Made by a program: the position numbers and the translations under genes
In this document: positions 7,722 to 13,983 of the stretch, piece after piece
Numbering within the stretch: the stretch's first letter is position 1
How the letters are laid out: every line of letters starts with the position of its first letter
Notes under the pieces: generated by a model
Seen by the model: only the letters and a program-made list of their open reading frames with translations
Told to the model about the DNA's origin: nothing
Databases searched by the model: none
Assembly: GCA_964633205.1 (NCBI GenBank)
Contig: CAZWFN010000136.1
Location: 1 to 16,866 of the forward strand
DNA length: 16,866 bases
Source of the DNA: CAYVQE01 sp964633205
Lineage (GTDB): Bacteria > Myxococcota > B64-G9
Direction of reading: 5' to 3'

Positions 7722-8195
7722 TCAGGCGCTGTGGCGCAGCGTGTCCTCCTCGTCCCACAGGCAGGCATCGAGCGACGGGCCGCGATCGCTGAGCAGCTCG
7801 CAGCGCAGCTCGAAGGTGCCCAGCCGCACCCGGTCGCCGGGCAGCAGCGCGCAGCGGGCCACCGGACAGCCGTTGACCCGCACCCCGTTCTTGGAGCCGG
7901 CGTCCTCGATCACCACCCGCTGCTCCAGGATGCGCACCACCGCATGGGTGCCCGAGACCATGGCGCACAGCAGGTGCAGGTCCGAGCCCGGCCGGCGGCC
8001 GATGACCACCTCGGGCTGGAGGAACACCTCGCTGCCGCAGGCACAGCCCGCCCGGCTGATCGCGATCCGCAGCGCCTGCTGGCCGGGCTTGGGGGTCGGG
8101 GCGGCCAGCACGGTCCACTCCGGCACTGCCGCTGGGACGCGGGCGGGCCGGCTGCCGCGGCGGCAACCGCGCCCGGTCACGATGGTGGTAGACAA
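7722..8195 (-). CDS. Small FHA-domain protein
   Basis: 157 residues if translation starts at the TTG at 8195, which has a strong AAAGGAGGT five bases upstream; an ATG at 8222 would lie upstream of that ribosome site and is less likely. After a short basic N-terminus, residues ~57-140 form a forkhead-associated domain, a phosphothreonine-peptide reader: GRRPGSD (Gly66-Arg67), SGTH (Ser81, His84), SKNGVRVNG (101-109) and a closing LLPGDRVRLGTFELR. The phosphate-binding Gly-Arg, Ser, His and Asn-Gly positions are present, so binding should be functional. In myxobacteria, FHA proteins often work with Ser/Thr protein kinases; none is in the window. An unusual CACG pair (51-54) precedes the domain. 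The gene is alone, divergent from the coiled-coil gene. Confidence 0.9.
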   Translation of the reverse strand: MSTTIVTGRGCRRGSRPARVPAAVPEWTVLAAPTPKPGQQALRIAISRAGCACGSEVFLQPEVVIGRRPGSDLHLLCAMVSGTHAVVRILEQRVVIEDAGSKNGVRVNGCPVARCALLPGDRVRLGTFELRCELLSDRGPSLDACLWDEEDTLRHSA

Positions 8196-8582
8196 GACCC
8201 ACCTCCTTTCCTCGCCAAGCATCCATGAAGCAATTCGGATGCCAGCCCCGCCGCTGCTCCGGCGCTGGCCGCCGCCGCTGCCGGCACCCGCCCGATTCCA
8301 ATATTTTAACCAAACACAACTATAGGTTAGGCCACCGGCCGGCATCTGCCCCGGCCTCGTTGGCGCCGGGCTGCAAGCGGCGGCGGCTCGTCGCCGCCGG
8401 CATTCTACTGCAAAACTTTACAGGCTCAGTGCTGCCAGGTGTCACCCGACGGATTCACCCGGGCCCGGCTCGACGGCTGTCCGTCGGCCTGTCGAAAAGT
8501 CCGGCCGGTGGGCTAAAGGCCGGTCCAGAGGGTCCGATGGAACCATTGCAGCGGATGCGCCCCCGGAGGGGCGAAAGCGGGG
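8196..8582. other. Gene-free divergent intergenic region with AT-rich island and hairpins
   Basis: No convincing gene lies here. It separates the FHA gene (-) from the coiled-coil gene (+). Bases 8295-8330 are the most AT-rich stretch in this part of the window and probably hold promoter elements, but I could not find a clean -35/-10 pair on either strand. A strong hairpin has arms 8378-8385 and 8392-8399 (CGGCGGCG/CGCCGCCG). Further hairpins at 8471-8486, 8501-8523 and 8558-8573 lie in the presumed leader of the coiled-coil gene. Confidence 0.7.
8471..8573 (+). promoter_or_regulatory. Structured leader of the coiled-coil gene, ribosome site in a hairpin
   Basis: Three perfect six-pair hairpins follow one another: CGACGG/CCGTCG (8471-8486, loop CTGT), CCGGCC/GGCCGG (8501-8523, 11-base loop) and CGCCCC/GGGGCG (8558-8573, loop CGGA). 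The last holds the only good Shine-Dalgarno sequence, GGAGGGG at 8565-8571, ahead of the TTG start at 8583. This suggests control of translation, but short GC-rich stems are common by chance at this base composition. It does not match a riboswitch class I can name. Confidence 0.3.
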
Positions 8583-8831
8583 TTGGATTTGACCGACGAT
8601 GGCCCACCGGAGACCGCGGCCGCCGAGGCCGCGTTGCTGCGCGAGGCGCTGGGCAGCATGCGGCAGCTGGTGGACAAGCTGCGCCGCATGGCGGGCCAGC
8701 TCGAGCGGACCGCCGACCAGGTGCGCGCGCTGCAGGACGATCAGCAACGCATCGAGGCCCGGCTGTCCAGCCTGGAGCATGAGCTGACCGTGCTGGACGA
8801 ACCGGTGGCCTCGCCGGAGCAGCTCAACTGA
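8583..8831 (+). CDS. Small coiled-coil protein, function unknown
   Basis: 82 residues. There is no in-frame ATG upstream, so the start is the TTG at 8583, 11 bases after GGAGGGG, or the TTG at 8589. Residues ~16-72 form one continuous amphipathic helix with a heptad pattern (LLREALGSMRQLVDKLRRM, LERTADQVRALQDDQQRIEARLSSLEHELTVL), typical of short dimerising coiled coils. There is no signal peptide or membrane segment. Codon use fits its neighbours, with G/C third positions. No family is recognised; the role could be scaffolding or partner binding. It ends 24 bp before the convergent NifX-type gene. Confidence 0.7.
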   Translation: MDLTDDGPPETAAAEAALLREALGSMRQLVDKLRRMAGQLERTADQVRALQDDQQRIEARLSSLEHELTVLDEPVASPEQLN

Positions 8832-8855
8832 GCCGACGGTTCAGCGCCCGACCGC

Positions 8856-9281
8856 TCAGTGCGGCAGGCCGCCGCCGGGCCCGGCACCCGGCCCGTGCCC
8901 CGGGCCATGGCCATGGCCGGGACCGCCGCCACAGACCAGGTCGTCACCAAAGGGCTGCGCCTGACCCGAAGCCAGCAGCCGCACCGCCTCTTCCACGCTG
9001 CGCGCCCCGCCGCTCTGGTAGACCCGGATGCCCACCTGCTGAAAACCCAGCAGCGGCCGCTGGCCCATGCCGCCGACCACCAGGGCCCCGGCCCCGGCCT
9101 GCAGCAGCCGATTGACCGTATCCATGCAACCGCCCTGGGCGTGCTGGTTGGCCACCACCTCGACCTCGCCCAGGGTGCCGTCCTCGACCTCGACCAGGGT
9201 AAACGCCGCGCAGTGGCCGAAGTGCTCCTCCACCTCGGCCGCCAGCCCCCCGGGCGCCTTGCTCGGAACCGCCACCTTCAT
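8856..9281 (-). CDS. NifX/NifB-type iron-molybdenum cluster-binding family protein
   Basis: 141 residues from the ATG at 9281, which has GGGAGGCGAGG upstream; the frame is open further but the family begins at MKVAVPSKAPGG. The fold is that of the dinitrogenase iron-molybdenum cofactor family: a first strand MKVAVPS, HFGHCAAFTLVEVED, then QGGCMDTVNRLLQAGAGALVVGGMGQRPLLGFQQVGIRVY. The Gly-Met-Gly turn and conserved Cys/His positions are present. The C-terminus (~122-141) is a His/Gly/Pro-rich tail GHGHGPGHGPG, a likely metal-binding extension. Members outside nitrogen fixation may carry or sense metal clusters; no nif gene is present here, so nitrogenase work is unlikely. It is divergent from the ceramidase-like gene, and its promoter is not clear. 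Confidence 0.92.
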   Translation of the reverse strand: MKVAVPSKAPGGLAAEVEEHFGHCAAFTLVEVEDGTLGEVEVVANQHAQGGCMDTVNRLLQAGAGALVVGGMGQRPLLGFQQVGIRVYQSGGARSVEEAVRLLASGQAQPFGDDLVCGGGPGHGHGPGHGPGAGPGGGLPH

Positions 9282-9370
9282 GCCTCGCCTCCCATCGGCC
9301 GGTCTGCCCGACCATCGCATGCAAGACCTTATTTCACTCACTTGAACCCCGCTGGCAAGCCCTGCAACCC

Positions 9371-9395
9371 GGCAAATAACAGGCAAACAGGCAAA
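9371..9395. repeat. Three GGCAAA repeats in a divergent promoter region
   Basis: GGCAAA occurs at 9371-9376, 9382-9387 and 9390-9395; the last two are part of a perfect tandem of CAGGCAAA (9380-9387 and 9388-9395). The stretch lies between the starts of the NifX-type gene (-) and the ceramidase-like gene (+), about 37 bp before the -35 of the latter. It could be a binding site for a regulator; none is identified. Confidence 0.45.
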
Positions 9396-9431
9396 GGCGG
9401 GATACTCCGGTCGGACCGGCCAGGCCCCTAC

Positions 9432-9460
9432 TTGCGCCCGCTGCTCTGGCACTCTAAGAT
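9432..9460 (+). promoter_or_regulatory. Sigma70-type promoter for the ceramidase-like gene
   Basis: TTGCGC (9432-9437) and TAAGAT (9455-9460) are 17 bases apart. The start would fall near 9467, giving a leader of about 27 bases that includes the ribosome site AAGGAAG (9481-9487). Confidence 0.6.
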
Positions 9461-9493
9461 TCCAGGCGGGGTGGAGAGATAAGGAAGCATGCG

Positions 9494-11065
9494 ATGCCAG
9501 GACCCGCTCAGCTCGTCCCGCGGCGACTGCACCTGTGGCCCGTGGCCCTGGTGCTGCTGGCCGCCTGCGGCGGCGAGAACGGTGACCCGGGCGACGGCGG
9601 GACTGAGCCGGCGGTGCTCGCGGCGGCTGCGGCGCGGGCGGATGTGACGCCGCTGGTCGAGACCTGGAGCGACGAGAACGGCGACGGCGAGTACGACCCG
9701 GGCGAGCCCTTCGTCGACCTGGACGGCGACGGCGAGTTCGACCCGGTGTGGATCGCGGGCTTCGGCTCGGAGCGGCCGGCGCTGGGGGTGCACGACGGGC
9801 TGGAGGCCGGGGTGCTGCTGCTCGAGCGTGGCCCCACCCGGCTGGCCATCGTCAGCGTGGACTGGGTGGGCCTGCTCTACGACGACGTGCTGGAGCTGAG
9901 ACGCCAGGCCGAGCGAGCCGGGCTGGACATCGACTACCTGGTGCTCAGCTCGACCCACAACCACGAGGGGCCCGACACCATGGGCATCTGGGGTCCGCTG
10001 GGCCGGCCCGGGGTGGACCGGGACTACCTGCAGCGCTCCTACGACGCCATCCTGGACGCGCTGCAGCGGGCCGGCGAGCGATTGCAGCCGGTGCGCATCC
10101 GGGCCGGTCTGGGCCGCACCCAGGGCCTGGTGCACGACAGCCGGCGGCCCGAGGTGATCGACGAGACGGTGACCGCGCTGCGCTTCGACCCGGCCGGCGG
10201 CGGCCCGCCGCTGGCGCTGGTGGTCCACTGGGGCAACCACCCCGAGGCCCTGGGCGGCTCCAACCAGCAGATCACGGCCGATTTTCCATACGGCCTGCGG
10301 GCCGCGCTGGCCGAGGCCTACCCCGAGGCGGTGCCCATCTACTGGCAGGGCATGGTGGGCGGGCTGATGAACCCGCTGCAAGTGGACGTGTTCGACGAGC
10401 AGGGCCAGCTGCTGCCCGACAGCTCCTTCGCCAAGGCCGAGCGGCTGGGCCAGCTGGTGGCGGCCGAGGCGCTGGCCGCGCTGGAGGCCGGCTTCGACGC
10501 CACCGGCGACGGCAGGCTGGCCTTCAGCCACCAGCGGGTGCTGGCGCCTTTCGAAAACGACATGCTGCTGTTGGCCGCGGTGGCCGGGCTGATCAACCGC
10601 TCGCTGTACCGGGAGGACGGCACGCCGCAGCCGGCCGACGAGACCCTGTCCAACCCCTCCTGGTCCTACAGCGAGGTGGCGGCGCTGGCGATCGGCCAGC
10701 TGCAGATCGCCTGCGCGCCGGGCGAGCTCTACCCCGAGCTGGCCCTGCTGGGCCCCGAGGGCCAGACCTACTACGAGCAGCCCCAGGATCCGGGCGCCGA
10801 CTTCTACCCCTGTGACTGCGTGCCGCCGCTGTACAATTACATGCGCACCGACGCGGTGCGCATGGTGCTGGGGCTGGCCAACGACGAGGCCGGCTATCTC
10901 ATTCCCAAGTGCCAGTGGGACGCCGAGCCGCCCTACGCCTACGGCCGCGACGAGCCCCAGTACGGCGAGGGCGTGTCACCGGGCCCCGAGGTGGCCCCCA
11001 TCGTCATCCGCGGCCTGGCCCGCCAGCTGGCCCTGCTGGAAGCCCAGCCGGCCGGCGATCGGTGA
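9494..11065 (+). CDS. Neutral/alkaline ceramidase-like lipoprotein lacking the catalytic Ser
   Basis: 523 residues; ATG at 9494 with AAGGAAG six bases upstream. The signal sequence ends in a lipobox LAAC (Cys25). Residues 60-71 (DENGDGEYDPGE) form a full EF-hand-type calcium loop, and 75-86 a second, incomplete one. From ~97 the protein follows the neutral ceramidase N-terminal domain: SSTHNHEGP (152-160) matches the metal-binding THTHSGP of that family, and HWGNHPEALG (245-254) the second His-containing region. Where ceramidases have the serine in GDVSPN, this protein reads GGLMNP (289-294), so the nucleophile is missing. The family normally hydrolyses ceramide to sphingosine and fatty acid. 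This one may act on another substrate by metal-activated water, or only bind. It is monocistronic, with the toxin-antitoxin pair downstream. Confidence 0.85.
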   Translation: MPGPAQLVPRRLHLWPVALVLLAACGGENGDPGDGGTEPAVLAAAAARADVTPLVETWSDENGDGEYDPGEPFVDLDGDGEFDPVWIAGFGSERPALGVHDGLEAGVLLLERGPTRLAIVSVDWVGLLYDDVLELRRQAERAGLDIDYLVLSSTHNHEGPDTMGIWGPLGRPGVDRDYLQRSYDAILDALQRAGERLQPVRIRAGLGRTQGLVHDSRRPEVIDETVTALRFDPAGGGPPLALVVHWGNHPEALGGSNQQITADFPYGLRAALAEAYPEAVPIYWQGMVGGLMNPLQVDVFDEQGQLLPDSSFAKAERLGQLVAAEALAALEAGFDATGDGRLAFSHQRVLAPFENDMLLLAAVAGLINRSLYREDGTPQPADETLSNPSWSYSEVAALAIGQLQIACAPGELYPELALLGPEGQTYYEQPQDPGADFYPCDCVPPLYNYMRTDAVRMVLGLANDEAGYLIPKCQWDAEPPYAYGRDEPQYGEGVSPGPEVAPIVIRGLARQLALLEAQPAGDR

Positions 11066-11112
11066 GACACCAGCAGGCCTGCGGCTCAGCCAACACCCGC
11101 CGCTGGCTGCGC

Positions 11113-11141
11113 TTGTGCTCCCCGCAAGCGCCGGCTATGCT
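11113..11141 (+). promoter_or_regulatory. Sigma70-type promoter for the mntA-hepT pair
   Basis: TTGTGC (11113-11118) and TATGCT (11136-11141) are 17 bases apart. The start is expected near 11148, only a few bases before the ATG at 11152, so the antitoxin message may be nearly leaderless. The in-frame ATG at 11137 lies inside the -10 box and is therefore unlikely to be used. Confidence 0.6.
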
Positions 11142-11151
11142 CGTATTCGGA

Positions 11152-11568
11152 ATGGACACGGGCCGCATGCAACGGATTGCAACCATCGCCCGCACCGCAG
11201 GCCTGCGGCTGCTGGTTCTTTTCGGTTCCCGGGCCCAGGGCGACGCCGCGCCCGGCAGTGACTTCGACCTGGCGGCGGAGGCGCCCCCCGGCTGGAATCA
11301 CGAACGCCACCTGGATCTGCTGGATCGCCTCGGCGATTGCCTCGAACAGCGGGTCGATCTGGTTCTTCTTTCGGCGTCCACCGATCCCGTCCTGCTGCAT
11401 GAGATCTTCGCCCCTGGTTCCAGGTGCCTGTACGAGGCCGAAGCGGGGCTTTTCCATGCCTGGCGCTCCCTCGCCGCCCGGATCTACGCCGAACACCTGG
11501 TGGTCGTAAAACGCCACCGGGATGAGCTGCTCCAGGCCACAGCGGAAGGACGCGCCGATGTCTCCTGA
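11152..11568 (+). CDS. mntA: MNT-type nucleotidyltransferase, antitoxin of HepT/MNT pair
   Basis: 138 residues from the ATG at 11152; the ATG at 11167 is an alternative. The nucleotidyltransferase signature is complete: GS-X10-DXD, with Gly25-Ser26 in LFGSRAQG and Asp37/Asp39 in GSDFDLA, plus a third acidic residue at Asp69 (RVDLVLLS). In the characterised family the enzyme transfers AMP from ATP to a tyrosine of HepT and so silences the toxin. Its stop lies inside the start of hepT (11-bp overlap), the normal arrangement, giving coupled translation. Catalytic residues are intact, so the antitoxin should be active. Confidence 0.92.
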   Translation: MDTGRMQRIATIARTAGLRLLVLFGSRAQGDAAPGSDFDLAAEAPPGWNHERHLDLLDRLGDCLEQRVDLVLLSASTDPVLLHEIFAPGSRCLYEAEAGLFHAWRSLAARIYAEHLVVVKRHRDELLQATAEGRADVS

Positions 11569-11962
11569 AGTCCTGCGGCGCAAGCTCGATCACCTCAGGC
11601 GCTACCTCGCCGACCTGCGACGCTACCAGGACTTGTCCCGGGACGACTTCGAACGGGAGCACTACGCCGTCGAGCGCCTGATCGAGCTACTGGTCGAAGC
11701 CTCCAGCTCGGTCGCCTTCCACGTGTTGTCGATTCAGGAAGGAACCAGCCCGGGCTCGTACAAGGACGCGTTCAAGCGGCTCGGCGCGGCGGGATTCATC
11801 TCCACCAATCTCGCGGGCCGCCTCGGCAAGCTGGCCGGTATGCGCAACATCCTGGTGCACGGCTACCAGCAGGTCGATCTCGACCTGGTCCACCAGAGCA
11901 TCCGTCCCTGCATCCAGGACATGGAAGCGTTCATCCAGGCAGCCGAACAAATCCAGCTCTGA
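11558..11962 (+). CDS. hepT: HepT-type toxin (DUF86, HEPN ribonuclease)
   Basis: 134 residues from the ATG at 11558, with GGAAGGA seven bases upstream; an upstream ATG at 11522 lacks such a site. It is helical throughout, as HEPN proteins are, and carries the R-X4-H-X-Y motif at 96-103 (Arg96, His101, Tyr103 in MRNILVHGY). In this family Arg and His form the RNA-cutting site of the dimer and the Tyr is the residue adenylylated by the antitoxin. All three are present. It overlaps the antitoxin gene and ends six bases before the convergent MORN gene. Targets in the cell are unknown here. Confidence 0.92.
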   Translation: MSPEVLRRKLDHLRRYLADLRRYQDLSRDDFEREHYAVERLIELLVEASSSVAFHVLSIQEGTSPGSYKDAFKRLGAAGFISTNLAGRLGKLAGMRNILVHGYQQVDLDLVHQSIRPCIQDMEAFIQAAEQIQL

Positions 11963-11968
11963 AGCGGC

Positions 11969-12391
11969 TCAGTGAAACACCTGCAGGCCGTCGGCGTAGA
12001 CCCGTTCGGAGACCTGCTCGCCCTGGCGGTTCCACTCGATCCACTTGCCCACCTTGCGGCCGCGCTGGTAGCGCCCGGCGGCGGTCTTGTGGCCGTTTTC
12101 GTACCAGAAGGTCCACCGGCCGTGCTTGAGCCCCTGGCGGTAGGCCCCGCTGGCGGCCTTGTTGCCGTTGTCGTGGTAGAAGGTCCACAGCCCGTGGCGC
12201 TGGCCGTCGCGCATCTGGCCCTCGGGCGCGGGAGCACCATTGCCGTCGTTGCTGCCAGCGGCTGGTCCGCCACCGGCATCGACCGCCTCATCGGCCTGCG
12301 CCCGCGGCGCGTCCCCGGGCGCGTCCCCCTCCTCTTCGCAGCCCAGCGCCAGCAGTGCCAGCGCCATTCCGATCGCCATCGCCTTGCGCAT
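11969..12391 (-). CDS. MORN-repeat-variant lipoprotein
   Basis: 140 residues. The ATG at 12391 overlaps the stop of the SGNH hydrolase by one base (TGATG), with GGAGGAGG just before it inside that gene, so translation is coupled; a GTG one codon earlier is possible. The signal sequence ends at the lipobox ALGC (Cys18), followed by an acidic, Ala/Gly/Pro-rich spacer (~19-60). Three repeats of about 24 residues follow from ~61 (HGLWTFYHDNGNKAASGAY, HGRWTFWYENGHKTAAGRY, VGKWIEWNRQGEQVSERVY), the MORN_2 type seen in YwqK-like proteins. These beta-hairpin repeats are usually structural or binding modules. Likely periplasmic or surface; role unknown. Confidence 0.88.
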   Translation of the reverse strand: MRKAMAIGMALALLALGCEEEGDAPGDAPRAQADEAVDAGGGPAAGSNDGNGAPAPEGQMRDGQRHGLWTFYHDNGNKAASGAYRQGLKHGRWTFWYENGHKTAAGRYQRGRKVGKWIEWNRQGEQVSERVYADGLQVFH

Positions 12392-13005
12392 CACGCCTCC
12401 TCCTTGCCCGCGCCGATCACGGCGGCCAGCAGACCATCGGCCATGACCCGGTGGCCGGCATCGGTCGGGTGGATGCCGTCCCAGCCGAACAGCCCCTCGT
12501 CCGCGCCGGCGCTGCGGTCCCAGTAGCGGTGCAGGCTGGCCAGCGGCAGGTCCAGCTCGGGTCCCAGCGCCTCGATGGCCGCGTAGTAGGGCGCGATCAC
12601 CGCCGCCTCATCGAGGTGGGCCACCGAGCAGGAGGTGCACAGCACCACCTGCGAGCCGGCCGCCACCAGCGCCGCGGCGATGGCGCGCAGATCGCGGCTG
12701 AACGCGGCCGGCTCCACCCCGGCGAAGCAGTCGTTGATGCCGAACTGTACGCTGGTCAGATCGGGCCGCCGGGCCGCCAGCCCGGCCACCCGCTGCCGGC
12801 CGCCGGCGGCCGTATCGCCCGGCACCCCGGCCTGGTCGGCCAGGATCTCGGCGCGCGGCCAGCGGGCCCGCAGCCCGTCGACGAAGCGCGGAAAGAAGCC
12901 GCGCCGCACCTGCCAGCCGTCGGTCAGCGAGTCGCCCAGCCCGGCCACCCGCACCGGCCCGCCGGCGTCCAGCCGGGCGATGAAATCCGTAAAATCCCGC
13001 GCCAT
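12391..13005 (-). CDS. SGNH/GDSL-family hydrolase
   Basis: 204 residues. All blocks of the SGNH family are visible: nucleophile Ser26 in GLGDSLTDG, Gly63 in GVPGDTA, Asn91 in GIND, and the Asp176-His179 pair in DGIHPTDAG. Such enzymes cleave esters (lipids, acetylated sugars or acyl thioesters). There is no signal peptide, so it is probably cytoplasmic, unlike the lipoprotein it is coupled with. The ATG at 13005 sits about four bases after the expected transcription start, leaving no room for a ribosome site. The substrate cannot be inferred. Confidence 0.92.
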   Translation of the reverse strand: MARDFTDFIARLDAGGPVRVAGLGDSLTDGWQVRRGFFPRFVDGLRARWPRAEILADQAGVPGDTAAGGRQRVAGLAARRPDLTSVQFGINDCFAGVEPAAFSRDLRAIAAALVAAGSQVVLCTSCSVAHLDEAAVIAPYYAAIEALGPELDLPLASLHRYWDRSAGADEGLFGWDGIHPTDAGHRVMADGLLAAVIGAGKEEA

Positions 13006-13014
13006 GACCCCCGG

Positions 13015-13043
13015 ATTCTACCGCCCCCCGCCCCGGCGCACAA
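13015..13043 (-). promoter_or_regulatory. Sigma70-type promoter for the SGNH-MORN operon
   Basis: On the minus strand TTGTGC (13043-13038) and TAGAAT (13020-13015) have a 17-base spacer. Transcription should start near 13008, making the SGNH hydrolase message nearly leaderless. Confidence 0.6.
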
Positions 13044-13151
13044 CGCCCTGTCCACCGCGGCATACGCGCTGTCGGCCAATCAGCGTCCGGCTGCCATCTC
13101 GGCACCATCGGCCACCTGTCCTAGGGCATTCGGCCTAAGCCGCTTGCCCGA

Positions 13152-13179
13152 TTGCGGGCTGCCGTCGCTGTGCCATGAT
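13152..13179 (+). promoter_or_regulatory. Possible promoter for the lipoprotein gene at 13233
   Basis: TTGCGG (13152-13157) and CATGAT (13174-13179) are 16 bases apart. The leader then contains GGGGC (13204-13208) and GCCCC (13213-13217), which pair as a hairpin; the second arm could instead pair with the GGGG of the ribosome site at 13221-13227. The match is weaker than the other promoters here. Confidence 0.35.
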
Positions 13180-13232
13180 GCGAGGAGTGCCCGAGCGCGT
13201 GTCGGGGCGCGAGCCCCGCTGGGGAGGTTCTC

Positions 13233-13883
13233 ATGGTTTTTTCCTTCCGCCGCGTATTTTGGCTGTCGCTGCTTTTCATCGCGCTGGCCTGCAGCAGCCA
13301 GCCGGCCGAGCCGCCCAAGGCGCTTCCGACCCTGGACGTGCTGGTCGACGGCCGGCCGCTGCCGCAATACTCCGTCGACGGCGTCGCCTTTGTCGAAGGC
13401 CGGATCGGTGCACGCTTCGCCGTCCGGGTCTCCTTGCCGGGAGAGCGGTTCTTGGCGGTGGTGATGGTTGAAGGGATCAACACCTACGATCGCTCGCGGA
13501 GCGAGGACGATGGCCTGGTCAGCCGCGATCAGCAGATCCGGCGTGGCTTCCGGGTCAACCGCAGCGAGGTGGAGGCGTTCGAGTTCACTGCGCCGGAGGA
13601 GTCCCTCGCCGCCGAGATGGGCGATCCGAGCCAACTGGGCCGGATCCGGGCTTTGGTCTATCTCGAGTCGCCCGACGCGCAAAAACACTACTTCCACAGG
13701 AACCTCGGTCGCCGAAGCAACCTGGGCACGGGCGAAGGCGGGCGCATCTCCTCGCCCATCGGCATCGGCACTCCCTTCGTGCGCAAACCGGGACCGCCGC
13801 TGGCCGTGCTCGAAGTGCGCTACGACGATGGAGCCGGACTCTGCCAGCGGGGGCTGACGGACTTTTGCATCCAGCCACTGTGA
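13233..13883 (+). CDS. Predicted lipoprotein, function unknown
   Basis: 216 residues; ATG at 13233 with GGGGAGG six bases upstream. The N-terminus MVFSFRRVFWLSLLFIALAC is a clear lipoprotein signal with Cys20, followed by Ser-Ser, which favours the outer membrane. The mature part looks beta-rich (LDVLVDGRPLPQYSVDGVAFVEGRIGARFAVRVSLPGERFLAVVMVEGIN), like a carbohydrate- or ligand-binding sandwich, and has two Cys near the C-terminus (LCQRGLTDFCIQPL) that may form a disulfide. The N-terminal codons are less GC-rich than neighbouring genes. No family is recognised and no enzyme motif is visible. It stands alone, divergent from the SGNH operon and convergent with the aldehyde dehydrogenase. Confidence 0.85.
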   Translation: MVFSFRRVFWLSLLFIALACSSQPAEPPKALPTLDVLVDGRPLPQYSVDGVAFVEGRIGARFAVRVSLPGERFLAVVMVEGINTYDRSRSEDDGLVSRDQQIRRGFRVNRSEVEAFEFTAPEESLAAEMGDPSQLGRIRALVYLESPDAQKHYFHRNLGRRSNLGTGEGGRISSPIGIGTPFVRKPGPPLAVLEVRYDDGAGLCQRGLTDFCIQPL

Positions 13884-13921
13884 ACGCGGCCGACCCGGCT
13901 TCTGGGCCCGCCTGTCCGGAC

Positions 13922-13983
13922 GCCGACGCTGAGCAGATCGCTCGGGGCTTTTCGGATCAGCTGTCGGCCTGGCGGTTTTTTTT
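13922..13983 (+). terminator. Possible terminator between convergent genes
   Basis: Arms 13922-13932 and 13957-13968 pair over 11 base pairs with a single bulge, enclosing a 24-base loop that itself holds a small GAGC/GCTC stem. A run of eight T (13976-13983) follows, seven bases beyond the stem rather than directly after it, and it is also coding (Lys-Lys codons of the aldehyde dehydrogenase). It may end transcription of the lipoprotein gene; the fit is imperfect. Confidence 0.4.

Noticed and set aside
5440..7768. Overlapping long frames on both strands opposite or within the 6043-7614 gene
   Set aside because: The 6043-7614 frame has a lipoprotein signal, ribosome site and balanced composition; the others are compositionally biased shadows.
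8295..8330. Sigma54 or sigma70 promoter in the AT-rich island
   Set aside because: No element pair has both good matches and correct spacing on either strand.
8500..8545. Possible cyclic-dinucleotide (GEMM) riboswitch
   Set aside because: The end GGTCC...CCGATGG resembles part of the class, but the GCAAA and CGCAAAGCC core elements are missing.
8856..9281. Nitrogen-fixation gene
   Set aside because: The NifX/NifB-type domain is widespread outside nitrogen fixers, and no nif neighbours are present.
13976..13983. T-run as a standard intrinsic terminator
   Set aside because: It is not directly attached to the nearby stem and codes for Lys in the aldehyde dehydrogenase; kept only as a low-confidence terminator.
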